Source of the DNA: Oryzibacter oryziterrae
GTDB lineage: Bacteria; Pseudomonadota; Alphaproteobacteria; Rhizobiales; Pleomorphomonadaceae
DNA length: 64,000 bases
Reading direction: 5' to 3'
Assembly (NCBI RefSeq): GCF_021864535.1
Contig: NZ_JAKJIC010000005.1
Span: 1-64,000, forward strand
Shown here piece after piece: positions 9,441-16,888 of this stretch. The notes under the pieces were generated by a model that did no database searches, was not told the DNA's origin, and saw only the letters and a program-made list of their open reading frames with translations. Made by a program: the position numbers and the translations under genes. Positions within the stretch are counted from its first letter, which is position 1. Each line of letters starts with the position of its first letter.

Positions 9441-12008
9441 TTAAAGATTCCTGAGCACCGGCGCGGCCTTGGCCCCAAGCGTCGCCCACGTGCCGGCAAG
9501 CCCGAGGCCGATCGTCAGAACCAGCGACAGGCCAACGGCACTGATGGCGACCCACGGGTCATGGGTGACGGATATCTTCATGATGCCCGCGAGCACGCCT
9601 TCGGCCGCCGCAGTCCCGGCAATCAGCGCGAAGACCGCCGTTACCAGCCCGAGCAAGCCATATTCCAGCGCAAAGGCCAGGATGATGCGCCGCCGCGTCG
9701 CGCCAAAGGTCTTCAGCAACACCGCGTCATAGACCCTCTGGCGATGTCCGGAGGCCAAGGCTCCAGCAAGCACCAGCACCGAAGCCACCAGCGCCACCGA
9801 GGCGGCGGCCCGAATGGCGATCACCAGACTTCCGACGAGATCGTTGACCGACGTCAGCACATCCTTGACCCGCACCACGGTTGCCGTCGGATAGGCCGCA
9901 ATCGTCGCCTTCATGAACGCCGCTTCGCTCGCCCGGTCACCGCCGCCGGGCAGCGTCACGGTGGAAAGATCCGAGAAGGGAGCACCCGTGAAGGCATTGG
10001 GCGAGAAGACCATGACGAAGTTGATCGACAGCGACTCCCATTCCACCCGCCGCGTGTTGGCAATGCGCGCGGTGATCTCGCGACCGAGCACGCTGACGGT
10101 AATGAGGTCGCCGATCTTGAGGCCGAGATCAGTGGCAAGCTTGTCCTCGAAGGAGACCAGCGGTTCCCCCTGATAATCCTTGGCCCACCAGGCACCAGAC
10201 CCCAGGATGGAGTTCTTGGGCAAGCTGTCGGCAAAGGTGATGCCGCGGTCGCCGTCCAGCGCCCAGCGGGCGCCTTCCGGCGCTTCGATCTTGTCGATCG
10301 GCACGCCGCGCAGGGCCGTGATGCGGCCGCGCAGCATCGGCACGCTCTCCAGCTTTGTCCCGGGCACTGCTGCCTCGGTCAGCTGGCGGAAGGCTTGCGC
10401 TTCGCTTCCGGCAATGTCGAGCACGAAGAAGTTCGGCGCCCGCTCCGGCAAGGTCGAGGACAGCTGCTGGCGCAGGCCGCCATCGATCAACGCCAGCGTC
10501 ACCATCAACGTCAGCCCGAGGCCGAGCGACAGCACCACCGACAAGGTGAGCCCGCCGGGACGGTGAATGTTGCGCAGCGCGAGCCGCAGCTCCGCCGACC
10601 GCGGTGCCGGCAGGCGCCCGGCCACCCAGACGATCGCCCGCGAGACCGCTGCCAGCGTCAAGAAGACGGCGGCGAGCGCGCCGACGAACACCACAGCCAC
10701 GAACCGATCGGCCGCGCCGGCCACGGCCGCGCCCGCCAACAGCAGCGCGCCCGCCGCAGTCAGCGCCATGTAGATCAGCCGCGGCCAATGCCGCCCGGGC
10801 GCCACGCGCTCGCGGAACAACGCACTCACCGGCACGTCATGCGCCCGGCCGAGCGTCCAGATGGCAAAGGTGAAGGCCGTCAGCACCCCGAAGACCGCTG
10901 CAATCAACAGCTGGGCGGGATAGATGCCGATGCGGATGGGCAGATCGAGCGCCCGCGCCAGCGCATCGCCGCCGAGCCAGGGCGGCACCAGCCCGAGCAG
11001 AAGACCGATGACAACGCCGACCGCGGCAATCGCCATGATCTGCAGGAGATAGACCGTCACCACGAAGGAGCCCGGCGCGCCCAGCGCCTTCAGCGTGGCA
11101 ATGCTGTCGCGCTTGCGGTCGAGATAGGATTTGACCGCATTGGTGACCCCAACGCCGCCGACGCCGAGGGCAGTCAGCCCGACCAGCGTCAGGAACTGCG
11201 CGAAGCGTTCGACATTGCGCTCGAGCCCCGGCGCCGCGTCGAGACGCGTCGTGATCCGCCAGGCTGACTTCGGAAACGCCGCCTTGGCGCTCTCTGCCAC
11301 GACGCTGACCCGATCGTCGCTCGTTCCTGCGGGCAGCAGCAGCCGCGTCGCATATTGCACGAGGCTGCCCGGCTGAATGATCTCGGTCGCCTTCAGCGCC
11401 TCATCGGTCATCATCACGCGCGGCCCGAAGGCCAGACCAGAGCCGGCCTTGTCGGGCTCCTCTGCGATGACACCGCCGATATGAAGCTGCCCCCGCCCGA
11501 TGCCGATCGGGTCGCCCAGCTTCAAACCCAACCGGTCCATGAGAATGGGCTCGACAGCAACGCCGAGCCGACCCGCCGCATCCGGAGCCAGGGCGGCGGC
11601 CAGCGAGATCCCGTCATCCAGACGAACTGTTCCTACCAGGGGATAAGCCTCGTCCACAGCCTTGATCCGCACCAGCGCGGTCTGGCTGTCATCCGCAAGC
11701 CGGACCATGGAGTTGACCATCACCAGCGAGGAGGTCAGGCCCTGTGCGCCGATCCAGTGCAACTCCTCGTCATCAGGCGGTGTGGCGCCAAAGTTGAAGG
11801 CCACGTCGCCACCAAGAATGCTTCGCCCTTCGGCCCCGATGCCGGCTGTGATCGCCTGCGTCGTCGAGCCGACGGCGGCAATGGCCGCGACGCCCAGCGC
11901 GATGGCCGCGATGAAGATGCGGAACCCCTTGAGACCGCCCCGGATCTCGCGCAAGGCGAACCTCCAGGCCGTCTCCAGTCCCAGCGTTGCGGACGCGCCG
12001 CCGCTCAT
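9441..12008 (-). CDS. ABC transporter permease, YbbP/FtsX family
   Basis: An 855-residue inner-membrane protein with an N-terminal helix (FRIFIAAIALGVAAIAAVGS), a large periplasmic MacB-like region, and two FtsX-type transmembrane blocks (around LVGLTALGVGGVGVTNAVKSYLDRKRDSIATLKALGAPGS and near the C-terminus, VYDAVLLKTFGATRRRIILAFALEYGLLGL). The 'KALGA/KTFGA' coupling motifs contact the ATPase. The start at 12008 overlaps the stop codon of the ATPase gene (ATGA). Together they form a YbbA/YbbP-type mechanotransmission or lipoprotein-export pair. Cargo is unknown. The divergent neighbour encodes a TesA-type esterase, the same association seen for ybbAP and tesA in enterobacteria. Confidence 0.9.
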   Translation of the reverse strand: MSGGASATLGLETAWRFALREIRGGLKGFRIFIAAIALGVAAIAAVGSTTQAITAGIGAEGRSILGGDVAFNFGATPPDDEELHWIGAQGLTSSLVMVNSMVRLADDSQTALVRIKAVDEAYPLVGTVRLDDGISLAAALAPDAAGRLGVAVEPILMDRLGLKLGDPIGIGRGQLHIGGVIAEEPDKAGSGLAFGPRVMMTDEALKATEIIQPGSLVQYATRLLLPAGTSDDRVSVVAESAKAAFPKSAWRITTRLDAAPGLERNVERFAQFLTLVGLTALGVGGVGVTNAVKSYLDRKRDSIATLKALGAPGSFVVTVYLLQIMAIAAVGVVIGLLLGLVPPWLGGDALARALDLPIRIGIYPAQLLIAAVFGVLTAFTFAIWTLGRAHDVPVSALFRERVAPGRHWPRLIYMALTAAGALLLAGAAVAGAADRFVAVVFVGALAAVFLTLAAVSRAIVWVAGRLPAPRSAELRLALRNIHRPGGLTLSVVLSLGLGLTLMVTLALIDGGLRQQLSSTLPERAPNFFVLDIAGSEAQAFRQLTEAAVPGTKLESVPMLRGRITALRGVPIDKIEAPEGARWALDGDRGITFADSLPKNSILGSGAWWAKDYQGEPLVSFEDKLATDLGLKIGDLITVSVLGREITARIANTRRVEWESLSINFVMVFSPNAFTGAPFSDLSTVTLPGGGDRASEAAFMKATIAAYPTATVVRVKDVLTSVNDLVGSLVIAIRAAASVALVASVLVLAGALASGHRQRVYDAVLLKTFGATRRRIILAFALEYGLLGLVTAVFALIAGTAAAEGVLAGIMKISVTHDPWVAISAVGLSLVLTIGLGLAGTWATLGAKAAPVLRNL

Positions 12009-12709
12009 GGCCGTGCCTCGATACCGGCAACCCGCACATCCTCGACGATCTCGCCTGAGCGCATGCCGATGCGCCGGTCGCAAGCGTCGGCAAGCGAGCG
12101 ATCATGGGTCACCAGAACCAGCGTCGCATTGCGCCGCCGCTGTTCGCCGAACATCAGAGCGATGATCTCCCGCCCGGTCTCCGCATCGAGATTGCCGGTG
12201 GGCTCGTCGGCAATCAGGATCGACGGTTCGGGAGCCAGCGCCCGCGCAATCGCCACGCGCTGCTGCTCGCCACCCGACAGTTCGGCCGGGTGATGATCGA
12301 GACGATGGCCAAGGCCGACCGCCGTCAGCTCCGCCTTGGCCCGTTCGAAGGCATCGCGCCGACCGGCCAGTTCCAGCGGCACCGCGACATTTTCGAGCGC
12401 CGTCATGGTCGGCATCAGGTGGAAGGACTGGAAGACGATACCGATCGACCGTCCGCGAAAGCGGGCAAGCCCGTCCTCGCCCAGTTCATCCATGCGCGTC
12501 CCCGATACACGGATCTCGCCCCGGTCAGCCCGCTCCAGTCCGGCCAGAACCATCAGCAGCGTTGACTTGCCCGACCCGGAAGGGCCAACAATGCCAACGC
12601 TTTCGCCGGCCGCGATGGTCAGCGACAGGTCCTTGAGGATGTGCACGCGGCCCGCGCCCGACCCCAGGCTCAAATCGACGTTACTGATCGCAATTGCCGG
12701 TTCTATCAA
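12005..12709 (-). CDS. ABC transporter ATP-binding protein, YbbA/LolD family
   Basis: A 234-residue ATPase with Walker [10 protein letters not shown] (about residues 42-50), Q-loop in [18 protein letters not shown], signature [15 protein letters not shown], Walker [13 protein letters not shown] and H-loop VTHD. The features match the LolD/MacB/YbbA branch that energises FtsX-type permeases. It is the first gene of the operon, its stop overlaps the permease start, and it is divergent from the esterase gene with 67 bp between the two start codons. Confidence 0.94.
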   Translation of the reverse strand: MIEPAIAISNVDLSLGSGAGRVHILKDLSLTIAAGESVGIVGPSGSGKSTLLMVLAGLERADRGEIRVSGTRMDELGEDGLARFRGRSIGIVFQSFHLMPTMTALENVAVPLELAGRRDAFERAKAELTAVGLGHRLDHHPAELSGGEQQRVAIARALAPEPSILIADEPTGNLDAETGREIIALMFGEQRRRNATLVLVTHDRSLADACDRRIGMRSGEIVEDVRVAGIEARP

Positions 12710-12776
12710 GATGACTTGTCCGATAAGTAGTATTTGGTAGGCAAGCTGCCCGGGCGTGTTCGACGGAGCCTGTCAT

Positions 12777-13442
12777 ATGGGGATGGTCCTTGTCTTGCCA
12801 AGTCGGAGTCACTTTGCCGTGAGACTTTTCTTCGCCGGCCTCGCCTGGCTTTTGCTGAACTCATTCGCCTCTGCCGAACCTCTGCGCATCGTCGCCCTCG
12901 GCGACAGCCTCACGGCGGGTCTCGGTCTGCCGGCCGCCGAAGCCTTTCCTTCACGGCTCGAGGCCGCCTTGAAGGCCAAGGGCCATGACGTGACCGTGGT
13001 CAACGCCGGCGTCTCCGGCGACACAGCCGCCCAAGGGCTCGCACGGCTCGACTGGGCGCTGGCCGACGGGGCCGACGCCGTCATTGTCGAACTCGGCGCC
13101 AACGACATGTTGCGCGGCGTCGATCCGGCGGCCACCCGGGCCACCCTCAACGAGATTGTCAGCAAGATCGAGGCGCGCGGCGCCAAGGTGCTGATCGCCG
13201 GCATGTATGCCGCCCCCAACCTCGGCCCCGGCTATACCAATGCCTTCAACGGCATGTTCCCCGATCTCGCCCGCGAACATCAGACGCTGCTCTATCCCTT
13301 CTTCATGGATGGGTTGATCGGCGTGCCCGGCATGGTTCAGGCCGATGGCGAGCACCCTACCGCCGCCGGCAGCGAGGAAATTGCCAGGCGCATGCTGCCG
13401 CTGGTCGAGGAACTGATCGGTCAAATCAACAAAACTGGTTAG
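12777..13442 (+). CDS. SGNH/GDSL arylesterase, TesA-like
   Basis: A 221-residue periplasmic esterase. It has an N-terminal hydrophobic signal (LFFAGLAWLLLNSFASA), block I ALGDSLTAG with the nucleophilic Ser, block III VIVELGANDMLRG, and the C-terminal D-x-x-H as DGEHPTAAG. These match E. coli TesA (thioesterase I/lysophospholipase L1/arylesterase). Start at ATG 12777, preceded by GGAG; an in-frame GTG at 12756 is an alternative. The pairing with the divergent YbbA/YbbP exporter is conserved across proteobacteria and suggests a shared envelope-lipid role (inference). Confidence 0.92.
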   Translation: MGMVLVLPSRSHFAVRLFFAGLAWLLLNSFASAEPLRIVALGDSLTAGLGLPAAEAFPSRLEAALKAKGHDVTVVNAGVSGDTAAQGLARLDWALADGADAVIVELGANDMLRGVDPAATRATLNEIVSKIEARGAKVLIAGMYAAPNLGPGYTNAFNGMFPDLAREHQTLLYPFFMDGLIGVPGMVQADGEHPTAAGSEEIARRMLPLVEELIGQINKTG

Positions 13443-13501
13443 TTCGGCCCGGATCACCCGCCTATGCTCGGCCTCCCCTGTCAGGCGCGAGGAGACACCC
13501 T

Positions 13502-14035
13502 ATGTCCTTCATCGAACATGTTCAGCTGATGGCCCGCTATAACGGCTGGATGAACGCCAAGGTCCACGACACCGCCGGCAAGCTCACCCCGGCTCAGCTC
13601 ATGGAAGATCGCGGCGCCTTCTTCAAGTCGGTCCTCGGCACGCTCAACCACCTGATCGTCTCGGACATTTCCTGGGCCCGGCGCCTGTCGGGCCACCCCA
13701 AGGGGCAGTGCTTTGGCTTTGCCGCTGATTTGCCAACCCCAACCGCCCTCAATGACCTTCTCTACACCGACCTTCACGGCTGGCGCGTCGCGCGTGACCA
13801 GCTGGACACCGGCTTCGTCGAATTTGCTTCAGCACTTGCGCCAGCCGATCTCGACGTAATCATTCGCTTCCAGCGGCTGACCGGCGAGACTGTCGCCAAG
13901 TCGACGCAATCGATCCTCACCCACCTCTTCAATCACCAGACCCATCATCGGGGGCAGGTCACGACACTGCTCTCCCAGTTCGGTCTCGACGTCGGCGTGA
14001 CCGATGTCTTCGTGTTGACACCCAACCCTGATTGA
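13502..14035 (+). CDS. DinB family protein
   Basis: A 177-residue four-helix-bundle protein of the DinB/DfsB metalloenzyme superfamily. Visible landmarks are MARYNGWMN at residues 10-18, TLNHLIVSDISWARRL holding the first metal His, and LTHLFNHQTHHRGQVTTLL holding the other two. Members are often thiol-dependent transferases, but the substrate here is unknown; this is not the DinB polymerase. GAGGAG precedes the ATG. Confidence 0.9.
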   Translation: MSFIEHVQLMARYNGWMNAKVHDTAGKLTPAQLMEDRGAFFKSVLGTLNHLIVSDISWARRLSGHPKGQCFGFAADLPTPTALNDLLYTDLHGWRVARDQLDTGFVEFASALAPADLDVIIRFQRLTGETVAKSTQSILTHLFNHQTHHRGQVTTLLSQFGLDVGVTDVFVLTPNPD

Positions 14036-14060
14036 CCTCCCAGGAAACAAGGACCCTTTC

Positions 14061-15113
14061 ATGGACAAGCGACGTCTTGGACGCAGCGATCTCTTCATCA
14101 CGCCCATCACCATGGGCACCATGACCTTTGGTGAGCAGAACACCGAAGCCGAAGGCCATGCCCAGCTCGATCGCGCATTCGACTATGGCATCAACATTCT
14201 CGACACCGCCGAACTCTACGCCATTCCCCCCAAGGCCGAGACGCAGGGCAGCACCGAACGCATCGTCGGCAGCTGGCTGAAGGCGCGCGGCAACCGCGAC
14301 AAGGTCATCGTCGCCACCAAGGTGGTCGGCCGATCCGAATGGCCCTGGTTCCGTGACGATCGCTCGCCGACGCGCGTCAACCGCGCCCAGGTCATGGAAG
14401 CCGTGGACAAGTCGCTGAAGCGGCTGCAGACCGACTATATCGACCTCTACCAGATCCACTGGCCCGATCGCGAAGTGTCCGGCTGGGGCACCAATCCCAC
14501 CCGCTTCAAGCCCTTCTCGCCGGCTGTCGATGAGACGCCGATCGAGGAAATCTCGGCCATCATGGGCGACCTCGTGAAGGCCGGCAAGATCCGCCAGCTC
14601 GGCCTGTCCAACGAGAGTCCCTATGGTGCCATGCGCTTCGTCTTCGCCGCCGAGAAGGGCATCGGCCCGCGCCCGGTCTCGATCCAGAACGCCTACAATC
14701 TGGTCAACAGGACATGGGAAGGCGGCCTTGCCGAAATTGACACCCGCGAACAGATCGGCCTGCTCGCCTATTCGCCCCTGGCGCAGGGCTATCTGACCGG
14801 CAAGTACCGCGACGGCGCGCTGCCCAAGGGCAGCCGCAAGCAGCTGTTCAACCGCCTCGACCGCTACGAGAAGGCGCACGCCGACGTGGCCATCAACGCC
14901 TATGTCGATCTCGCCAAGTCCTTCGGCATCGACCCGGCCACCTTTGCCGTCGCCTTCACCATCAACCAGCCCTGCTGCCTCTCCTCGATCATCGGCGCCA
15001 CCACGCTGCCGCAGCTCGAGGCGTGCCTCAAGGCCGCCGAGGTGACGTGGACCAAGGAGATGCAGGCAGCGGTCGACGACCTGCACCAGAAGTTCGGCAA
15101 TCCCTGTCCGTAA
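14061..15113 (+). CDS. aldo/keto reductase, Tas-like
   Basis: A 350-residue NADP(H)-dependent oxidoreductase with a TIM barrel. Landmarks are the opening LGRSDLFITPITMGTMTFGEQ, the catalytic Asp-Tyr in NILDTAELYAIPPKAETQGSTERIVG, the Lys in VATKVVG, the conserved His in LYQIHWPD, and the cofactor region. The PPKAETQGSTE segment and length resemble E. coli Tas. The natural substrate is unknown. It lies 25 bp after the DinB-family gene, so co-transcription is likely, and it ends at a bidirectional terminator. Confidence 0.93.
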   Translation: MDKRRLGRSDLFITPITMGTMTFGEQNTEAEGHAQLDRAFDYGINILDTAELYAIPPKAETQGSTERIVGSWLKARGNRDKVIVATKVVGRSEWPWFRDDRSPTRVNRAQVMEAVDKSLKRLQTDYIDLYQIHWPDREVSGWGTNPTRFKPFSPAVDETPIEEISAIMGDLVKAGKIRQLGLSNESPYGAMRFVFAAEKGIGPRPVSIQNAYNLVNRTWEGGLAEIDTREQIGLLAYSPLAQGYLTGKYRDGALPKGSRKQLFNRLDRYEKAHADVAINAYVDLAKSFGIDPATFAVAFTINQPCCLSSIIGATTLPQLEACLKAAEVTWTKEMQAAVDDLHQKFGNPCP

Positions 15114-15123
15114 CGACACAAGC

Positions 15124-15153
15124 AAAAAGGGCCGGTGCGAAACCGGCCCTTTT
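15124..15153. terminator. bidirectional terminator between aldo/keto reductase and asd
   Basis: GGGCCGGT (15129-15136) pairs with ACCGGCCC (15142-15149) around a 5-base loop, flanked by five A on the left and four T on the right, so it can stop transcription from both convergent genes. Confidence 0.9.
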
Positions 15154-15176
15154 CAATGTCTGCCGATCATAGTCGA

Positions 15177-16208
15177 TCAGGCGGCCTTCTTGGCCTTGAT
15201 CAGGTGCCGGTTGACCAGCACTTCAGCGATCTGCACGGCATTGAGCGCAGCGCCCTTGCGCAGATTGTCCGAAACCACCCACATGGCCAGACCGTTCTCG
15301 ACCGTGATGTCCTCGCGGATGCGGCTGATATAGGTCGCGTCCTCGCCGGTCGCCTCGTAAGGGGTGATGTAGCCACCGGGCTCACGCTTGTCGACCACGA
15401 GACAGCCGGGGGCCTCGCGCAGGATGTCGCGCGCTTCATCGGCGGTGATCGGGTTCTCGAACTCGATGTTGACGGCTTCCGAGTGCGACACGAACACCGG
15501 CACGCGCACGGCGGTGGCGGTCAGCTTGATCTTCGGATCGAGGATCTTCTTGGTCTCCGCCGTCATCTTCCACTCTTCCTTGGTGTAGCCGTCTTCCATG
15601 AAGACGTCGATGTGCGGAATGAGGTTGAAGGCGATGCGCTTGGGGAACTTGTGGCTCTCCACCGGATCGGAGACGTAGATGGCCTTGGTCTGGGTGAACA
15701 GCTCGTCCATGCCGTCCTTGCCGGCGCCGGAGACGGACTGATAGGTGGCGACCACAACGCGCTTGATCACGGCCTTGTCGTGCAGCGGCTTCAGCGCCAC
15801 CACCAGCTGGGCGGTCGAGCAGTTGGGATTGGCGATGATGTTCTTCTTGGTGAAGCCCACGACGGCGTCGGCATTGACTTCCGGCACGATCAGCGGGACG
15901 TCGGCGTCATAGCGCCAGGCCGAAGAATTATCGATCACCACGCAGCCCTGAGCGCCGATCTTCGGCGACCATTCCTTCGAAATGTTGCCGCCGGCCGACA
16001 TCAGGCAGATGTCGATGTCGGAGAAGTCGACATTCTCGAGCGCCTGCACCTTCAGCGTCTTGTCGCCGAAAGACACTTCCGTGCCCTGGCTGCGGCGCGA
16101 GGCAACGGCGACGACTTCGTCGGCCGGGAAGCCACGCTCGGACAGAATGGAAAGCATTTCACGGCCCACGTTGCCAGTGGCACCGACGACAGCAACCTTG
16201 TAACCCAT
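15177..16208 (-). CDS. asd: aspartate-semialdehyde dehydrogenase
   Basis: A 343-residue NADP-dependent enzyme that makes aspartate-4-semialdehyde for threonine, methionine, lysine and diaminopimelate synthesis. The Rossmann motif is VAVVGATGNVGREML at residues 5-19, the nucleophilic C130 lies in ANPNCSTAQ, and the conserved His segment is VFVSHSEAVNIEFE. Length fits the family. It is monocistronic, with an unusual roughly 260-nt leader encoding a threonine-rich peptide (see 16344-16382). Regulation by threonine supply is therefore likely. Confidence 0.97.
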   Translation of the reverse strand: MGYKVAVVGATGNVGREMLSILSERGFPADEVVAVASRRSQGTEVSFGDKTLKVQALENVDFSDIDICLMSAGGNISKEWSPKIGAQGCVVIDNSSAWRYDADVPLIVPEVNADAVVGFTKKNIIANPNCSTAQLVVALKPLHDKAVIKRVVVATYQSVSGAGKDGMDELFTQTKAIYVSDPVESHKFPKRIAFNLIPHIDVFMEDGYTKEEWKMTAETKKILDPKIKLTATAVRVPVFVSHSEAVNIEFENPITADEARDILREAPGCLVVDKREPGGYITPYEATGEDATYISRIREDITVENGLAMWVVSDNLRKGAALNAVQIAEVLVNRHLIKAKKAA

Positions 16209-16343
16209 GGAGTTTGACCTTTTCTGGACCCGTCCTCCGCCTCGTCTGGCTGCCGGTCCCGGTGGTCTATCTGGACATCCGAGGAGGCCGCCTGCCGCCC
16301 CCTCTTACCCCGAGGAGGACTGTCCAGGGCGAGGAAGCGTCGA
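16209..16343 (-). promoter_or_regulatory. asd leader RNA with alternative pairing segments
   Basis: In the transcript between the leader-peptide stop and asd, segment 1 (template 16314-16327, RNA CUGGACAGUCCUCC) can pair with segment 2 (16271-16277, UGUCCAG, 7 bp). It can instead pair with segment 3 (16224-16238), where GGAGGAC and GUCCAG give about 13 bp with a small bulge. Segment 3 ends just before the AAAAGG ribosome-binding site of asd. The two pairings are mutually exclusive. I do not see a U-run, so control may be Rho-dependent termination or ribosome-binding-site access rather than an intrinsic terminator. Confidence 0.55.
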
Positions 16344-16382
16344 TCACGTCGTGGTCGTTTTCGTCGTCGCCGTCGTCGTCAT
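16344..16382 (-). CDS. threonine-rich leader peptide upstream of asd
   Basis: Read on the minus strand, ATG at 16382 is followed by codons for T-T-T-A-T-T-K-T-T-T-T and a TGA stop: a 12-residue peptide with nine threonines (eight ACG and one ACC). It lies 135 nt upstream of asd, an enzyme of the threonine pathway, followed by alternative RNA pairings. This is the arrangement expected of an attenuation leader in which uncharged tRNA-Thr stalls the ribosome. No strong Shine-Dalgarno sequence precedes it. On the plus strand the same DNA looks only like an imperfect CGT repeat. The peptide is seen directly; its role is inferred. Confidence 0.72.
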   Translation of the reverse strand: MTTTATTKTTTT

Positions 16383-16472
16383 GGCAATGCGTGCCGGGTT
16401 CGCACCCGACAAAATCGCGTCAACCAAGACAGCAGGGAAGACCATAGGACCCACATCCTCTCGAATGCTGGC

Positions 16473-16501
16473 TGTATGATTTCAATTGCCGGCCCTGTCA
16501 A
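16473..16501 (-). promoter_or_regulatory. predicted promoter of the asd leader transcript
   Basis: On the minus strand TTGACA (16496-16501) and CATACA (16473-16478) are 17 bp apart, which would start transcription near 16466. A second TTGACG -35-like element with a poor -10 lies nearer the leader, within 16415-16425, and would give an almost leaderless peptide mRNA. Between 16502 and 16700 I see no gene or clear signal. Confidence 0.45.
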
Positions 16502-16717
16502 GCGCATTCCCGCGTGTTTCCGCCCGTTCCCGCCCTCCTGCGACCAGCGCGTCCAGCGGGCGCAGGACGGCAAGGCCCGCATTCCCGACCTTGCCGGGAT
16601 CTGCCGGAGCCCGGGACCGGCGTCTATCGCCGCCCATCCCCCCACATGCAACCGCAGGGCAACGCACGGTCACCGTGTGCGGACAATAAACCGCCACAAG
16701 GACTTATGACACCAAGA

Positions 16718-16731
16718 TTGACTTTTATCAT
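16718..16731. promoter_or_regulatory. FNR/NnrR-like box 1 upstream of nosR
   Basis: TTGAC-TTTT-ATCAT matches the Crp/Fnr-superfamily consensus TTGAT/C-N4-A/GTCAA with one mismatch. It is the first of three similar sites in front of the nos operon. FNR, NnrR or Dnr-type regulators activate nos genes under low oxygen and NO in other denitrifiers. Confidence 0.55.
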
Positions 16732-16739
16732 GTATGAAT

Positions 16740-16753
16740 CTGACATATATCAG
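16740..16753. promoter_or_regulatory. FNR/NnrR-like box 2 upstream of nosR
   Basis: CTGAC-ATAT-ATCAG is a near-symmetric half-site pair of the Crp/Fnr type, centred 22 bp (two helical turns) downstream of box 1. The outer T/A pair is replaced by C/G, so it is a weaker match. Confidence 0.4.
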
Positions 16754-16785
16754 GTGCAGGACCTGGCTTCTGTCATGCCGAGGCA

Positions 16786-16799
16786 TTGACATTTGTCAT
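16786..16799. promoter_or_regulatory. FNR/NnrR-like box 3 upstream of nosR
   Basis: TTGAC-ATTT-GTCAT is the most symmetric of the three sites and the nearest to nosR, about 97 bp before its ATG, a good position for an activator. It overlaps the second copy of a 12-bp direct repeat TGTCATGCCGAG (16771-16782 and 16794-16805). Confidence 0.6.
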
Positions 16800-16888
16800 G
16801 CCGAGTTTGTTCCGGCACAACGTTCGAAACTGCGCCTTCCGGGAAACTTGAACGAAACGATCCGCTTCACAATCGGGATCAGGAAGCC

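Noticed and set aside
16351-16380. CGT trinucleotide run that looks like a simple repeat or microsatellite
   Set aside because: On the minus strand it is an exact ATG-to-TGA ORF of Thr codons placed correctly before asd, including GCG, AAA and ACC interruptions, so a leader peptide explains it better.
16411-16709. Short ORFs on both strands between asd and nosR (71-90 codons)
   Set aside because: No ribosome-binding sites or recognisable domains, and they overlap the predicted asd promoter.
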